DNA of 64,000 nt, taken from contig NZ_JABEZT010000003.1 of assembly GCF_013149805.1 (NCBI RefSeq), forward strand, positions 186,001 through 250,000, given 5' to 3'. Below the pieces are notes generated by a model that did not search any database, had not been told where the DNA came from, and saw nothing but the letters and a program-made list of their open reading frames with translations. Numbering within the stretch: position 1 is the stretch's first letter; every line of letters begins with the position of its first letter. Shown here one piece after another: positions 15,965-24,320 of this stretch. Source of the stretch: Isoptericola chiayiensis (lineage in GTDB: Bacteria > Actinomycetota > Actinomycetes > Actinomycetales > Cellulomonadaceae). A program made the position numbers and the translations under genes.

Positions 15965-17410
15965 GTGATCGACGTGCCCTCGACGACGACCTCGGTCGGC
16001 CTGCGCTCCGAGCGCGGCCCCATCCTGCTGTCCCTCATGCTGTCCACGGCGCTCGTCGCCCTGGACGCGACGATCATCGCGACGGCGTCGGCGACGATCG
16101 CGAGCGAGCTGGGGGCGTTCGAGCAGGTGCCGTGGCTGTTCTCGTCCTACCTGCTCGCCCAGGCGGTGAGCACCCCGTTGGCCGGACGCCTCTCGGACAT
16201 CTTCGGGCGCAAGCGCCTGATCCTGGCCGGTGTCGGGCTGTTCCTCGTCGGGTCGATCCTGTGCGGTGCGGCCTGGTCGATGGGCGCGATGATCGCCGGG
16301 CGGGTGCTCCAGGGCCTCGGCGCGGGCGCCGTGATGCCGGTCTCGCAGACCATCGCCGCCGACATCTACACCCTGGAGGAGCGCGCGAAGACGCAGGGCT
16401 ACCTGGCCTCGGTGTGGGCGATCTCCTCCGTGGTGGGCCCGACGCTCGGCGGCGTCTTCTCCGAGTTCGTGTCCTGGCGGTGGATCTTCTGGATCAACAT
16501 CCCCCTGTGCGCGGTGGCTGCCTGGATGCTGATCCGGCGGTATCACGAGTCCCCGCTCGATGGTGAGCGCGAGCCGATCGACTACGTCGGCGCCGTCCTG
16601 CTCACGGGCGGCAGCACCCTGCTCCTGCTGGGCCTGCTCGAGGGCGGCACCACGTGGGGCTGGGCCTCGGTGCCGTCCGTCGTGATCCTGACGGCCGCCG
16701 TCGTGCTCGCGGCAGCCTTCGCCTGGCACGCCCTGCGCGCCACGCACCCGATCCTGGACCTGCGGCTGCTGCGCCGCCGGGTGATCGGTGTCGCCACCGC
16801 GATCTCCCTGGTCGTGGGCATGGTGGTGCTCGGCCTGGCGACGTACGTGCCGATCTACGCCCAGGGTGTCCTCGGCTTCGGGCCGCTCATGGCGGGCTTC
16901 GCGCTGGCCGCCATGATGGTGGGCTGGCCGCTCTCGGCGTCGAACGCGGGGCGGCTCTACCTGCGTCTGGGGTTCCGGCTGACGGCGATGATCGGCTCGG
17001 TGCTGGTGATCCTCGGGACGGCACTGACCCTGCTGCTGGGCGACGCGTCCCCGCTGGTGGCCGTCATGGGCACGACGTTCCTGGTGGGCACGGGGATGGG
17101 GCTGACGGCGGTGCCGACGCTCATCGCGGCGCAGTCGTCGGTGGGGCACGCCATCCGCGGTGCCGTGACCGGCGTGAACATCTTCGCCCGCTCGCTCGGA
17201 TCGGCCCTCGGGGTGGCGGTCTGCGGCGCGATCGTCAACGCGGTCGCCACCGTCGGCCCGGACGGCGAGCCGACGGGTCCGGCTCTCATGGACGCGATCC
17301 ACCTGGTGTTCTGGGTGGTCGCGGTGTGCGGCGTCGTGATTGCCGCGCTGTCGGTGTTCATGCCGGCCGACCGGCAGGCGGCCCGGGAGCGGCGTGCCTC
17401 GCTGCGGTAG
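15965..17410 (+). CDS. MFS transporter, DHA2 drug-exporter family
   Basis: The 481-residue protein has about 14 predicted membrane helices. It carries DHA2 signatures: ALDATIIATASATIASELG (motif D1 region), PLAGRLSDIFGRKR (motif A) and GRVLQGLGAGAVMPVSQTI (motif B), plus the motif C-like ISSVVGPTLGGVFSEF. It is expected to export a drug or toxic metabolite with the proton gradient. The GTG at 15965 has no good Shine-Dalgarno, and a second GTG at 15974 is possible. No cognate regulator lies next to it. Confidence 0.88.
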   Translation: MIDVPSTTTSVGLRSERGPILLSLMLSTALVALDATIIATASATIASELGAFEQVPWLFSSYLLAQAVSTPLAGRLSDIFGRKRLILAGVGLFLVGSILCGAAWSMGAMIAGRVLQGLGAGAVMPVSQTIAADIYTLEERAKTQGYLASVWAISSVVGPTLGGVFSEFVSWRWIFWINIPLCAVAAWMLIRRYHESPLDGEREPIDYVGAVLLTGGSTLLLLGLLEGGTTWGWASVPSVVILTAAVVLAAAFAWHALRATHPILDLRLLRRRVIGVATAISLVVGMVVLGLATYVPIYAQGVLGFGPLMAGFALAAMMVGWPLSASNAGRLYLRLGFRLTAMIGSVLVILGTALTLLLGDASPLVAVMGTTFLVGTGMGLTAVPTLIAAQSSVGHAIRGAVTGVNIFARSLGSALGVAVCGAIVNAVATVGPDGEPTGPALMDAIHLVFWVVAVCGVVIAALSVFMPADRQAARERRASLR

Positions 17411-17413
17411 CCG

Positions 17414-18913
17414 TCAGGTGGGTTCCTCGCCGCGGTAGCGCAGCTCGCGCACGGTGACGCTGCCGGTGGTGACGCCGACGCCGACCGTGCGGCCGGTGAA
17501 CCCGCCGGCCACCTCGGTGGAGAGGTAGCGGCCGTCGAGGCGGCCGAGCTCGAGCGTCCCGTCGGGTCCGTGCACGACGGCGAGGATCTCGTCCGGTCCG
17601 CGCTCGCGCGGGAGGGTCGACGACGCCGGTGGCCGGGTCTGCAGCTCCAGCGTCGTCGCGGCGTCGTGCCGGGCGGTGTCCAGGACCTGCTCGAGCGAGC
17701 CCACCCGTGCCACGGCGCGCACCTGGTCGTCGGTGACCTCGAGCGCGACGGCGTGGCGCGGGTCGATGCGGATCTCGAGCGCCCCGCGCCCGTCGGGCAC
17801 GTCGAGCCGGGCCGTGACGGTGATGTCCCTGTGCTGCTGACGCCGTCCCACGAACACGGGCCCTGTGACGTCGTCGGGCCGGGTGAGCACCCAGCCGTCC
17901 GGGCCGGGCCGCAGCGCCTGGCCGGGGTAGGCGCCGACCCCGACCCACTCCGGGCCGAGCCGGACCCCGGGCAGCGCAGGGTCCGGCAGCGCGGTGTCCG
18001 GCACCCCGTCGGCGCCGTCCCCGGTGAGAGGTTCGAGGGCGGCGCCCCGGCGGGGCCATCTGTCGGTCCAGACGATCTCGGTGCCGAACGTCTCGCGGCC
18101 GAGCACGTGCCAGCCCGGGAAGGTCCCGCGGTGACGGACTCCGAGGTAGAGGGCGGCCCAGGTCCCGTCGGGTCGCTGCACGAGGTCGGCGTGCCCGGTG
18201 CTCTGCACGGTGTCCGAGGTGCCGCGGGCGGTCAGCAGCGGGTTGTGCGGGCTCGGTTCGAAGGGGCCCGACGGTGTGGGGCCGCGCGCGATCGTGACGG
18301 CATGGCCCAGGCTGGTGCCGCCCTCGGCGATCAGCAGGTACCAGGTTCCACCGACCCGGTACAGGTGCGGTCCCTCGGGGGCGTGCCCGCCGGTGCCGCT
18401 CCACAGCCGACGGGGCGCGGTGAGCAGCCGGCCGGTGGCGGGGTCGAGCTCGGCCTGGCGGATCCCGTCGTCGGACCACGTGAGGTAGCAGGTGCCGTCG
18501 TCGTCCCAGGCCAGGTCGGGGTCGATCCCACCGGCGTCGGCGATGCGCACCGGCTCCGACCAGGGTCCGGCGGGGTCCTGGGCGGTGACGATCAGGTGTC
18601 CGCCGCCGTCGGAGACGTTGGTGGTGACCAGCCAGAACCGGCCGTCGTGATGGCGCAGCGTGGGGGCGTAGATCCCGCCCGACGGCGGAGCGTCGGCCGG
18701 GAGCTGGGAGGCCCGGTCGAGCGCGGAGCCGATCTGCTCCCAGTGCACCAGGTCGGTCGAGCGGAACACGGGGACGCCGGGGACGTACTCGAAGCTGGAG
18801 CAGGCCAGGTAGTAGGTGTCGCCGACGCGGCACACGGTCGGGTCGGGGTGGAACCCGCTGACGACCGGACGGACGGCGTGCGGGGGAGCGGTCGGGACGT
18901 CGTCGGCGGTCAT
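17414..18913 (-). CDS. Glycoside hydrolase family 43 (beta-xylosidase / arabinofuranosidase type)
   Basis: This 499-residue protein has no signal peptide and is probably cytoplasmic. The five-bladed GH43 propeller (about 15-310) shows the general base in SGFHPDPTVCR, the pKa-modulating Asp in GGIDPDLAWDDD and the acid Glu in HAPEGPHLYRVGG. A C-terminal beta-sandwich of the beta-xylosidase C2 type (about 320-499, VFVGRRQQHRDITVTARLD) follows. The arrangement is that of GH43 enzymes acting on xylo- or arabino-oligosaccharides. It converges on the DHA2 exporter gene with three bases between stops. No transporter adjoins it. Confidence 0.85.
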   Translation of the reverse strand: MTADDVPTAPPHAVRPVVSGFHPDPTVCRVGDTYYLACSSFEYVPGVPVFRSTDLVHWEQIGSALDRASQLPADAPPSGGIYAPTLRHHDGRFWLVTTNVSDGGGHLIVTAQDPAGPWSEPVRIADAGGIDPDLAWDDDGTCYLTWSDDGIRQAELDPATGRLLTAPRRLWSGTGGHAPEGPHLYRVGGTWYLLIAEGGTSLGHAVTIARGPTPSGPFEPSPHNPLLTARGTSDTVQSTGHADLVQRPDGTWAALYLGVRHRGTFPGWHVLGRETFGTEIVWTDRWPRRGAALEPLTGDGADGVPDTALPDPALPGVRLGPEWVGVGAYPGQALRPGPDGWVLTRPDDVTGPVFVGRRQQHRDITVTARLDVPDGRGALEIRIDPRHAVALEVTDDQVRAVARVGSLEQVLDTARHDAATTLELQTRPPASSTLPRERGPDEILAVVHGPDGTLELGRLDGRYLSTEVAGGFTGRTVGVGVTTGSVTVRELRYRGEEPT

Positions 18914-18979
18914 GGCACGAGCGTGCCACAGGCACCCGATCCGGGCGCAGGACCTTGTGGTGGCGCCCGGACGACGCTA

Positions 18980-18994
18980 CCTTACACAGTAAGG
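18980..18994. promoter_or_regulatory. TetR-type operator, orphan
   Basis: CCTTACACAGTAAGG is a perfect six-base-arm dyad with a TetR-like TTACNNNGTAA core. It lies 29 bases before the start of the deazaflavin reductase gene; no TetR gene adjoins it. Confidence 0.5.
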
Positions 18995-19023
18995 GGCGCC
19001 CGCCCCGGAAGGTGAGGAGCACC

Positions 19024-19560
19024 ATGTGGCAGTGGATCACCGGGATCGTCGGGGGCGCGCTGGCGCTCGCGGTCGCCGCCGGCGTCGGCCTCGTCGTCAC
19101 GATGCGGACCAAGTGGGACCCGGGCCTGCGCCTGGTCCGCCGCGTCAACAAACGGTTCACCAATCCTCGGGTGCTGGGCAGCGCGGGCGGGTCGGGGGAG
19201 TCGACGGCGGTGATCCACCACGTCGGACGCCGGTCCGGGCGGGAGTACGCCACCCCGATCGGCCCGGCGCGTACCGACCTCGGTCTGCTGGTCACGCTGC
19301 CCTACGGTCCGACGACGGACTGGGTGCGCAACGTGCGGGCGGCCGGCTCGGCCCGGCTCGACCTGGACGGGGCGACCCTGCGCGTGACGGACCCGCGCCT
19401 CGTCGACCTCGACGAGGCGGCACCGCTGCTGCCTGCGGGGGAGCGGCGGGTCGCCCGGATCTTCGGCGCGACCGACTTCCTGCTGCTGACGGTCGCCCCG
19501 CCGGAGGGTACCTCGGTGGCCGAAGGGCACACCGAGGCCGAGGGCGCCGGGCCGTCCTGA
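19024..19560 (+). CDS. Deazaflavin (F420)-dependent nitroreductase family protein, membrane-anchored
   Basis: The 178-residue protein starts with a membrane segment (WITGIVGGALALAVAAGVGL). The Ddn/FDOR-A split-barrel fold follows: HHVGRRSGREYATPIGPART, LLVTLPYGPTTDWVRNVRAA. The family binds F420 and reduces quinones, nitro compounds or unsaturated lipids. The Ddn-typical tryptophan-arginine-asparagine segment is kept. AGGTGAGGAG precedes the ATG. A TetR-like operator sits just upstream, so expression is probably inducible by a small molecule. Confidence 0.82.
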   Translation: MWQWITGIVGGALALAVAAGVGLVVTMRTKWDPGLRLVRRVNKRFTNPRVLGSAGGSGESTAVIHHVGRRSGREYATPIGPARTDLGLLVTLPYGPTTDWVRNVRAAGSARLDLDGATLRVTDPRLVDLDEAAPLLPAGERRVARIFGATDFLLLTVAPPEGTSVAEGHTEAEGAGPS

Positions 19561-19593
19561 GCCCGACGCCCTCGGCGTCGTGCCGGTCGGGCT
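19560..19593. terminator. Bidirectional terminator overlapping both stops
   Basis: AGCCCGACGCC pairs with GGCGTC and GGTCGGGCT in a nested stem between two converging genes. Confidence 0.55.
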
Positions 19594-20755
19594 AGAGGCC
19601 GGCCTTCGCCAGGCCCTTCTGCCAGTCGACGAGGTCGTCGATCTTGTCCTCGAGCTCGTCGCCGGCGTCGCCACGCACGAGCGCGTCCGCGAGCACCGCC
19701 GTCGGGCGCAGGATGAGCGCCGACTTCCGCGGGTCACCGGCGTCGGCCGCCGCCTGGGCGCGGTCGAGACGCCGCTCCAGGATCCGCACGGCGGCGCGGT
19801 CGCGACCGGAGGCGTCGGGGAGCTCGTCGACGAGGCCGTCCACCTCGGACCAGGTGACGCAGTTGCCGCCGCCGTCCAGGTCGCCGGCGGTCCAGCGGAT
19901 GCCGCGCAGCACGGAGGTCAGGAAGGTCGGGTCGGACCACGACTCGTCGACGTGGCCGGCGCCCTGGTGCCAGGAGCGGCCGCCCTCGAAGTTCTGGCAC
20001 CAGGCGATCGGGTGGTCCTCACCCATGGTGCCGCCGGAGTAGGTGGACTCGTCCAGCGTCATGAGGACGTGGACGTCGCCGCGCGGGTTGAGCGTGTAGT
20101 TGTACCACTCGTCCCAGCGCTCCCACTCGAGCGGGACGCCCTGCATGGAGGGGTGGGCGGGGCTCTCGACGCGCATGGTGGCGGTCTGCTGCTGCGGGTG
20201 CCCGGCGAACCGTGCGCCGCCGCCGATGAGCTGGGTGAACCAGCTCGAGGTGTGCATCGTGTCGGTGGCCGCGTGGATCCCGACGACGCCGCCGCCGTCG
20301 TGGACGTAGCCCTGCAGGGCGGTGAGCTCGGCGTCGTCGAGGAGCCGGGGCTGGGCCGGGTCGAGGTTGTTCGTGTTGTCCACCGGCGAGACGAACACGA
20401 TCGAGTCGTACTGCTCGAGGTCGTCGGCGGTGGTGAACGGAGTGGAGTCCATGGTCAGCTCGGGCTGGCCGGGGGACCCGGGGCCCCACCAGCCCCCGGA
20501 GTCGTTCGGCGGGTCCCAGACGTCGACGTCGTAGCCGTGCTCGTCGCCGAGGTCGATGAGGGCGTGCGTCGTCTCGTCGATGTGGGAGTGGCGGAACCCG
20601 AGGGTCTTGCCGACCACCAGGATCCTGTCGAGGTCGACGTCGCCCTCGGGGCCGTCGGCGGATGCCGGCGCAGCCACGGTGGCCAGGCCGAGCGTGAGGG
20701 TGGCGGTGGCGGTCGCTGCCACGGTGCAGCGGGCCGCGCGGTGTCGTGTGCTCAT
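19592..20755 (-). CDS. Secreted ThuA-domain protein
   Basis: The 387-residue protein has a signal peptide (to about APASAD, residue 34). A ThuA domain follows: ILVVGKTLGFRHSHIDETTH, YDSIVFVSPVD, GGGVVGIHAATDTMHTSSWF, AHPSMQGVPLEWERWDEWYN and HPIAWCQNFEGGRSWHQGAG. A short helical tail of about 90 residues ends it. ThuA proteins have a class-I glutamine-amidotransferase-like fold and are tied to keto-sugar or trehalose catabolism. The ATG at 20755 is chosen over 20779 because AAGGAG sits four bases before it. Being exported, it may work with the other secreted sugar proteins in this window. Confidence 0.85.
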   Translation of the reverse strand: MSTRHRAARCTVAATATATLTLGLATVAAPASADGPEGDVDLDRILVVGKTLGFRHSHIDETTHALIDLGDEHGYDVDVWDPPNDSGGWWGPGSPGQPELTMDSTPFTTADDLEQYDSIVFVSPVDNTNNLDPAQPRLLDDAELTALQGYVHDGGGVVGIHAATDTMHTSSWFTQLIGGGARFAGHPQQQTATMRVESPAHPSMQGVPLEWERWDEWYNYTLNPRGDVHVLMTLDESTYSGGTMGEDHPIAWCQNFEGGRSWHQGAGHVDESWSDPTFLTSVLRGIRWTAGDLDGGGNCVTWSEVDGLVDELPDASGRDRAAVRILERRLDRAQAAADAGDPRKSALILRPTAVLADALVRGDAGDELEDKIDDLVDWQKGLAKAGL

Positions 20756-21005
20756 GACGCTCCTTCGCGCATGCGACATATGTTGGCCCGTTCAACTTAA
20801 CCCCGCCCGGGCCAGATGTCAGCAGTAGAGCGAAAGTCGTGTGCTGATCAGCAGAAGTGCACGGTGCCTGGTCCGCCGCCACCCTCGCGATGAGGATCCG
20901 GCGGTTCCGTGCCAGACTGCCGGACACACCACACAGGAGTTCGCCACGGCAGGGTCAGCCCTGCCTCCTCGACGCCTGTCGACCGCCAGGAGGAGGAACG
21001 GACGC
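20756..21005. other. Intergenic promoter region between thuA-like and STAS genes
   Basis: About 250 bases without a gene. It contains an AT-rich stretch near 20770-20805 that could hold the promoter of the secreted ThuA gene, and an AGGAGG Shine-Dalgarno just before 21006. No clear operator dyad was found. Confidence 0.4.
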
Positions 21006-21332
21006 GTGAATGCAGGTTCCCCGAGCGGGGGCGTGAAGGTCGCGCGCGACGGTGCGCTGTGGGTGATGTGGGGTGAGGTGGACTTCAGCGTCACGCACCA
21101 GGTGCGGGACGAGCTGGCCGCCACGCTCGACGGACGCCCCAAGACCATCGACCTGTCCGAGGTCACCTTCATGGATTCCTCGGGACTGCACCTGATCCTG
21201 ATGAAGGTGACCCCGGAGACCCGCCCGCGGCTCGTCGGCACCCCCGAGGCCGTGCTCGAGCTGCTGGAGATCAGCGGTGCGCGCGAGCTCGTCGAGCTCG
21301 TCGACGATCAGCCGCCGGAGGAGACGTCATGA
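21006..21332 (+). CDS. STAS-domain anti-sigma factor antagonist
   Basis: The 108-residue single STAS domain has KTIDLSEVTFMDSSGLHLIL, where Ser58 in DSSG is the expected phosphorylation site of the SpoIIAA/RsbV family. Unphosphorylated antagonists bind the partner kinase and release a sigma factor. The GTG at 21006 follows GGAGGAGGA. It overlaps the next gene, an RsbW-like ATPase, by ATGA, so they form a partner pair. No sigma factor gene or PP2C phosphatase gene is adjacent. Confidence 0.85.
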   Translation: MNAGSPSGGVKVARDGALWVMWGEVDFSVTHQVRDELAATLDGRPKTIDLSEVTFMDSSGLHLILMKVTPETRPRLVGTPEAVLELLEISGARELVELVDDQPPEETS

Positions 21333-21781
21333 GCACGCCGCTGGATGCCGAGCTGCCGAACACGCCGCCCGCCGCCCACTTCACCGAGATCGCCCGGTGG
21401 ACCCTGACCGACGTCGAGGAGGTCGCCGACCTGCGCGCGGACCTCCAGTCGCGGCTCGGCACCGACGGCGCCGGCGACCTCGAGTCGACGGCGGAGAAGC
21501 TCGTGCTCGTGGCCTCCGAGCTCGCCACCAACGCGATCCGGCACGGACTGCCGCCCACGGTCGTGCGCCTGATGGTGGGCGACGGCGCGTTCCTGCTGGA
21601 CGTCGCCGACCACGACATCTCGTCCGCACCCCTGCTCGCCCCGGACCGCGACGCGGGACACGGCGGCCTCGGCCTGCGGATCGCCCGGCGGCTCGCCCTC
21701 GCCGTCGGGTGGTACACGACGACGACGGCGAAGCACGTCTGGGCCACGGTGGCGGGGCCGGCGGAGGAGCCCGGCGCCTGA
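21329..21781 (+). CDS. RsbW/SpoIIAB-like anti-sigma ATPase (HATPase_c_2)
   Basis: The 150-residue protein has the GHKL N-box VASELATNAIRHG at about 67-79 and the later glycine loop AGHGGLGLRIARRLA. These single-domain serine kinases phosphorylate their STAS antagonist and, when free, hold a sigma factor inactive. Overlap by ATGA with the STAS gene supports direct pairing. The usual first G-box (DxGxG) reads VADHDISSA and is weak, so kinase activity may be reduced. Confidence 0.8.
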   Translation: MSTPLDAELPNTPPAAHFTEIARWTLTDVEEVADLRADLQSRLGTDGAGDLESTAEKLVLVASELATNAIRHGLPPTVVRLMVGDGAFLLDVADHDISSAPLLAPDRDAGHGGLGLRIARRLALAVGWYTTTTAKHVWATVAGPAEEPGA

Positions 21782-21784
21782 TCC

Positions 21785-22921
21785 TCAGACGTGCCGCAGG
21801 CCCAACCAGGGCGCCAGCACGTCCTCGCCGCCCAGCCAGGCCAGGCCGCCGTCGGCGAGCTCCTCGTCCGTCGCCAGCGCGGCCCGGAACGCCGCCGTGA
21901 GCCGGGCGCGCGCCGACTCGCCCTCGGCGATCGTGCCCGCCCCGACGACGACGATGCGGGTGTGCGGCTCGTGGCCCGCGGCGACCTCGTCCCAGGTGCC
22001 GAGGTCGGCGATGCACAGCTGCCCGCCGGCGCCGTCCCACAGGCACAGCGAGTCGGGGCGGTTGGCCACCCAGAACGCTCCGCGAGCGCGCATCTCGCCG
22101 GTGCCGAGCGCCTCGACCTGCTCGAGGAGCCGGTCCGGGTGGAACGGGCGCGGTGAGGACAGCTCCAGGCTCCAGCTCCGGTCGACGCCGGCGGTCCGGC
22201 CGACGGATCCGGGCAGGAGAGCGCCCCGTGCGCCCAGCGGGTGAGCGCGCCGTTCGGCGTCCTCGGTGCGGTGGGCGGATGCCGCGAGCTGGTCGACGCT
22301 CAGGGCGTGCAGGCCGTCGACCCGGCGGGAGTCGGCGGCGCGGAGCCGCTCCACGAGCCCGGACCCGGTGGCGTCGTCGCCGGTGGTGACCACCAGGTCG
22401 GCCTGCTCGAGCTGGGTGACGAGCGCCTCGCCGACGCCGCGCTCGTCGTCGTCGGTCAGGGCGAGGCCCCGCTCGGCGCACCAGTCGTCGGCGAGCAGGT
22501 CGAGCTCCGCCGTGTCGATGTCGACGACGACGGCGGTGCTCGTCAGGTGCAGCGCCGCCAGCTCCTCGCCGGGGCGGCACCACGCGGCGAGGCCGCGTGT
22601 GACGGGCAGCGGCTCGGCGGTGACGGGCAGCGCGAGCACGATGTCCGTCCAGCGGCCCGTGGCGGCCAGCCGCGCGAGCGTGGGGACGGCGTCCTCGCGC
22701 ACGCAGCAGGAGACGCAAGCGTGCTCCAGCGGGATCGTCTCGTCCTCGACGACACCGGTGACGTCGACGACGACGCGCCGCAGCGTGCCGTCGGCCACGT
22801 GCAGGTCGTGCTTGACCGTGACGGTGCTCGGGGCGTCGAAGGCCAGCCCGGTCAGGGTGCTGTCCCGCAGCACGGGGTCGACGCCGACCAGGACGCTGAG
22901 CGAGGTGCGGTAGTCCGACAT
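21785..22921 (-). CDS. CobW/G3E-like protein without P-loop, Zur-linked (Mrf-like)
   Basis: The 378-residue protein keeps the CobW metal site (HACVSCCVRED, Cys69/72/73) and the CobW C-terminal domain (DRLLEQVEAL, ARGAFWVANRPDSLCLWDGA). The N-terminal Walker A GxxGxGKT is replaced by VGVDPVLRDST, so it should not bind GTP in the normal way. Such proteins sit with zinc-free ribosomal genes in actinobacteria; the mycobacterial relative (Mrf) recruits a hibernation factor to ribosomes in zinc starvation. Here it starts 17 bases from a Zur box and diverges from genes for L28 to L32, a context that supports the same role. Confidence 0.8.
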   Translation of the reverse strand: MSDYRTSLSVLVGVDPVLRDSTLTGLAFDAPSTVTVKHDLHVADGTLRRVVVDVTGVVEDETIPLEHACVSCCVREDAVPTLARLAATGRWTDIVLALPVTAEPLPVTRGLAAWCRPGEELAALHLTSTAVVVDIDTAELDLLADDWCAERGLALTDDDERGVGEALVTQLEQADLVVTTGDDATGSGLVERLRAADSRRVDGLHALSVDQLAASAHRTEDAERRAHPLGARGALLPGSVGRTAGVDRSWSLELSSPRPFHPDRLLEQVEALGTGEMRARGAFWVANRPDSLCLWDGAGGQLCIADLGTWDEVAAGHEPHTRIVVVGAGTIAEGESARARLTAAFRAALATDEELADGGLAWLGGEDVLAPWLGLRHV

Positions 22922-22937
22922 GGGAATCTTCCTAGAT

Positions 22938-22952
22938 TGAGAATCATTATCA
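22938..22952. promoter_or_regulatory. Zur box
   Basis: TGAGAATCATTATCA matches the actinobacterial Zur operator (near-palindromic TGAnAATnATTnTCA). It lies between the CobW-like gene and the zinc-free ribosomal operon, so zinc-loaded Zur would silence both directions. Confidence 0.85.
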
Positions 22953-23021
22953 ACAGTGGTTCACTATAGCCCATTACGAGGCGTCGGTCGGCGCCCGGCC
23001 CACCTCCGAAAGGACCACCAC

Positions 23022-23258
23022 ATGTCTGCCCACTGCCAGGTGCTCGGCACCTCGCCGGGGTTCGGGCACTCGATCTCGCACTCCCACGTGCGCTCGAAGC
23101 GCCGGTTCGACCCCAACATCCAGGCCAAGCGCTACTGGGTGCCCAGCCTGGGCCGCACCGTCCGGCTCCGGGTCAGCACCCGGGGCATCAAGACCATCGA
23201 CCGCCGCGGCATCGACGCGGTCGTCGCCGACATCCTCGCCCGAGGGGAGAAGATCTGA
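23022..23258 (+). CDS. rpmB: 50S ribosomal protein L28, zinc-free paralogue
   Basis: The 78-residue protein has the L28 pattern: [20 protein letters not shown], then [16 protein letters not shown] and the tail [19 protein letters not shown]. It lacks the CxxC pairs of the zinc-binding form. GAAAGGA precedes the ATG. It opens a six-gene run with TGATG overlaps, under the Zur box. Confidence 0.95.
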   Translation: MSAHCQVLGTSPGFGHSISHSHVRSKRRFDPNIQAKRYWVPSLGRTVRLRVSTRGIKTIDRRGIDAVVADILARGEKI

Positions 23259-23425
23259 TGGCTTCCCGCACCGACCTGCGCCCCATCGTCAAGCTGCGCT
23301 CCACGGCGGGCACCGGGTTCACCTACGTGACCCGCAAGAACCGCCGCACCACCCCCGACCGGCTCGTGCTGCGCAAGTACGACCCCGTCGTCCGCCGCCA
23401 CGTCGAGTTCAAGGAGACCCGCTGA
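23258..23425 (+). CDS. rpmG: 50S ribosomal protein L33, zinc-free paralogue
   Basis: The 55-residue protein reads [20 protein letters not shown] and [16 protein letters not shown], typical L33. No cysteine is present, so it is the form that replaces the zinc-ribbon L33 in zinc shortage. It starts within the L28 stop (TGATG) and ends the same way at rpsN. Confidence 0.95.
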   Translation: MASRTDLRPIVKLRSTAGTGFTYVTRKNRRTTPDRLVLRKYDPVVRRHVEFKETR

Positions 23426-23730
23426 TGGCCAAGAAGTCCAATATCGCGGCCGACGAGCGCCGCCGGGAGGTCGTCGAGAGGTACGCCGAGCGCCGCGCCG
23501 AGCTCAAGCGGATCGTCGCCTCGCCGTCGTCCACGCCCGAGGACCGCGCCGTCGCCGTCATGGAGCTGCAGCGTCAGCCCCGCGACGCCAGCGCCACCCG
23601 GCTGCGCAACCGCGACGTCGTCGACGGGCGTCCGCGCGCCTACCACCGCAAGTTCGGGCTCTCCCGCATCCGCCTGCGCCAGATGGCGCACCGCGGCGAG
23701 CTGCCCGGCGTCACCAAGTCGAGCTGGTGA
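23425..23730 (+). CDS. rpsN: 30S ribosomal protein S14, zinc-free (long) form
   Basis: The 101-residue S14 is of the long type: [20 protein letters not shown], then [40 protein letters not shown] and the end LPGVTKSSW. It lacks the four-cysteine zinc site of the short form. It overlaps rpmG by TGATG; the next start is 11 bases after its stop. Confidence 0.95.
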   Translation: MAKKSNIAADERRREVVERYAERRAELKRIVASPSSTPEDRAVAVMELQRQPRDASATRLRNRDVVDGRPRAYHRKFGLSRIRLRQMAHRGELPGVTKSSW

Positions 23731-23741
23731 GAGGACCACCC

Positions 23742-24020
23742 ATGAAGAAGGACATCCACCCCACCTACGGCCCCGTCGTGTTCCGCGACGCCGCCGCCGG
23801 CTTCTCGTTCCTGACCCGCTCCACGCTCGCCGGTGACACGCCGGCGGGGCCCGGGCGTCCCGCCGCCACGGTCGAGTGGAGCGACGGCCGCACGTACCCC
23901 GTGATCGACGTCGAGATCTCCAGCGCCTCCCACCCGTTCTGGACGGGCAGCTCCCGGGTGGTCGACACCGCCGGTCGCGTCGAGAAGTTCCGCCGCCGCT
24001 ACGGCAAGGCGGGTGCGTGA
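23742..24020 (+). CDS. rpmE2: 50S ribosomal protein L31 type B
   Basis: The 92-residue protein reads [20 protein letters not shown], then [20 protein letters not shown] and [11 protein letters not shown], the type-B L31 pattern. It lacks the CxxC of the zinc form. GAGAGGA precedes the ATG. Its stop overlaps the L36 start (TGATG). Confidence 0.95.
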   Translation: MKKDIHPTYGPVVFRDAAAGFSFLTRSTLAGDTPAGPGRPAATVEWSDGRTYPVIDVEISSASHPFWTGSSRVVDTAGRVEKFRRRYGKAGA

Positions 24021-24142
24021 TGAAGGTCCGTTCGTCGCTGCGGTCCCTGAAGAACCAGCCGGGATCCAAGGTCGTGCGCCGCCGCGGGCGCACCTACGTC
24101 ATCAACAAGCTCAACCCCAAGTTCAAGGCCCGCCAGGGCTGA
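24020..24142 (+). CDS. rpmJ: 50S ribosomal protein L36, zinc-free paralogue
   Basis: The 40-residue protein [20 protein letters not shown] ... [13 protein letters not shown] is the L36 variant without the CCHC zinc ligands. It starts inside the L31 stop codon. Ten bases separate it from the L32 gene. Confidence 0.95.
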   Translation: MKVRSSLRSLKNQPGSKVVRRRGRTYVINKLNPKFKARQG

Positions 24143-24152
24143 GGAGGAACCA

Positions 24153-24320
24153 ATGGCCGTCCCCAAGCGCAAGATGTCCCGATCCCGCACCCGCAGCCGT
24201 CGCGCGCAGTGGAAGGCGTCCCCGCCTGCGCTCGTCCCGGTCGACGCCGGTGGTCGCGTCGTCCCGGTGCCGCCCCGGTTGGCGCGCGCGGTCCGCGAGG
24301 GCCGGATCGACGTGCCGTGA
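24153..24320 (+). CDS. rpmF: 50S ribosomal protein L32, zinc-free paralogue
   Basis: The 55-residue protein starts [20 protein letters not shown] and ends [16 protein letters not shown]. The N-terminus is canonical L32, but the CxxC zinc site of the usual C-terminal half is absent, as in L32 paralogues of Zur operons. GAGGAGG lies immediately upstream. It is the last gene of the Zur-controlled set. Confidence 0.9.
   Translation: MAVPKRKMSRSRTRSRRAQWKASPPALVPVDAGGRVVPVPPRLARAVREGRIDVP

Noticed and set aside
6412-20860. Shared octamer AGCAGAAG upstream of the TIM-barrel (6.4 kb) and ThuA (20.85 kb) genes, considered as a common operator
   Set aside because: Only eight bases match, there is no dyad symmetry, and the distances to the start codons differ.
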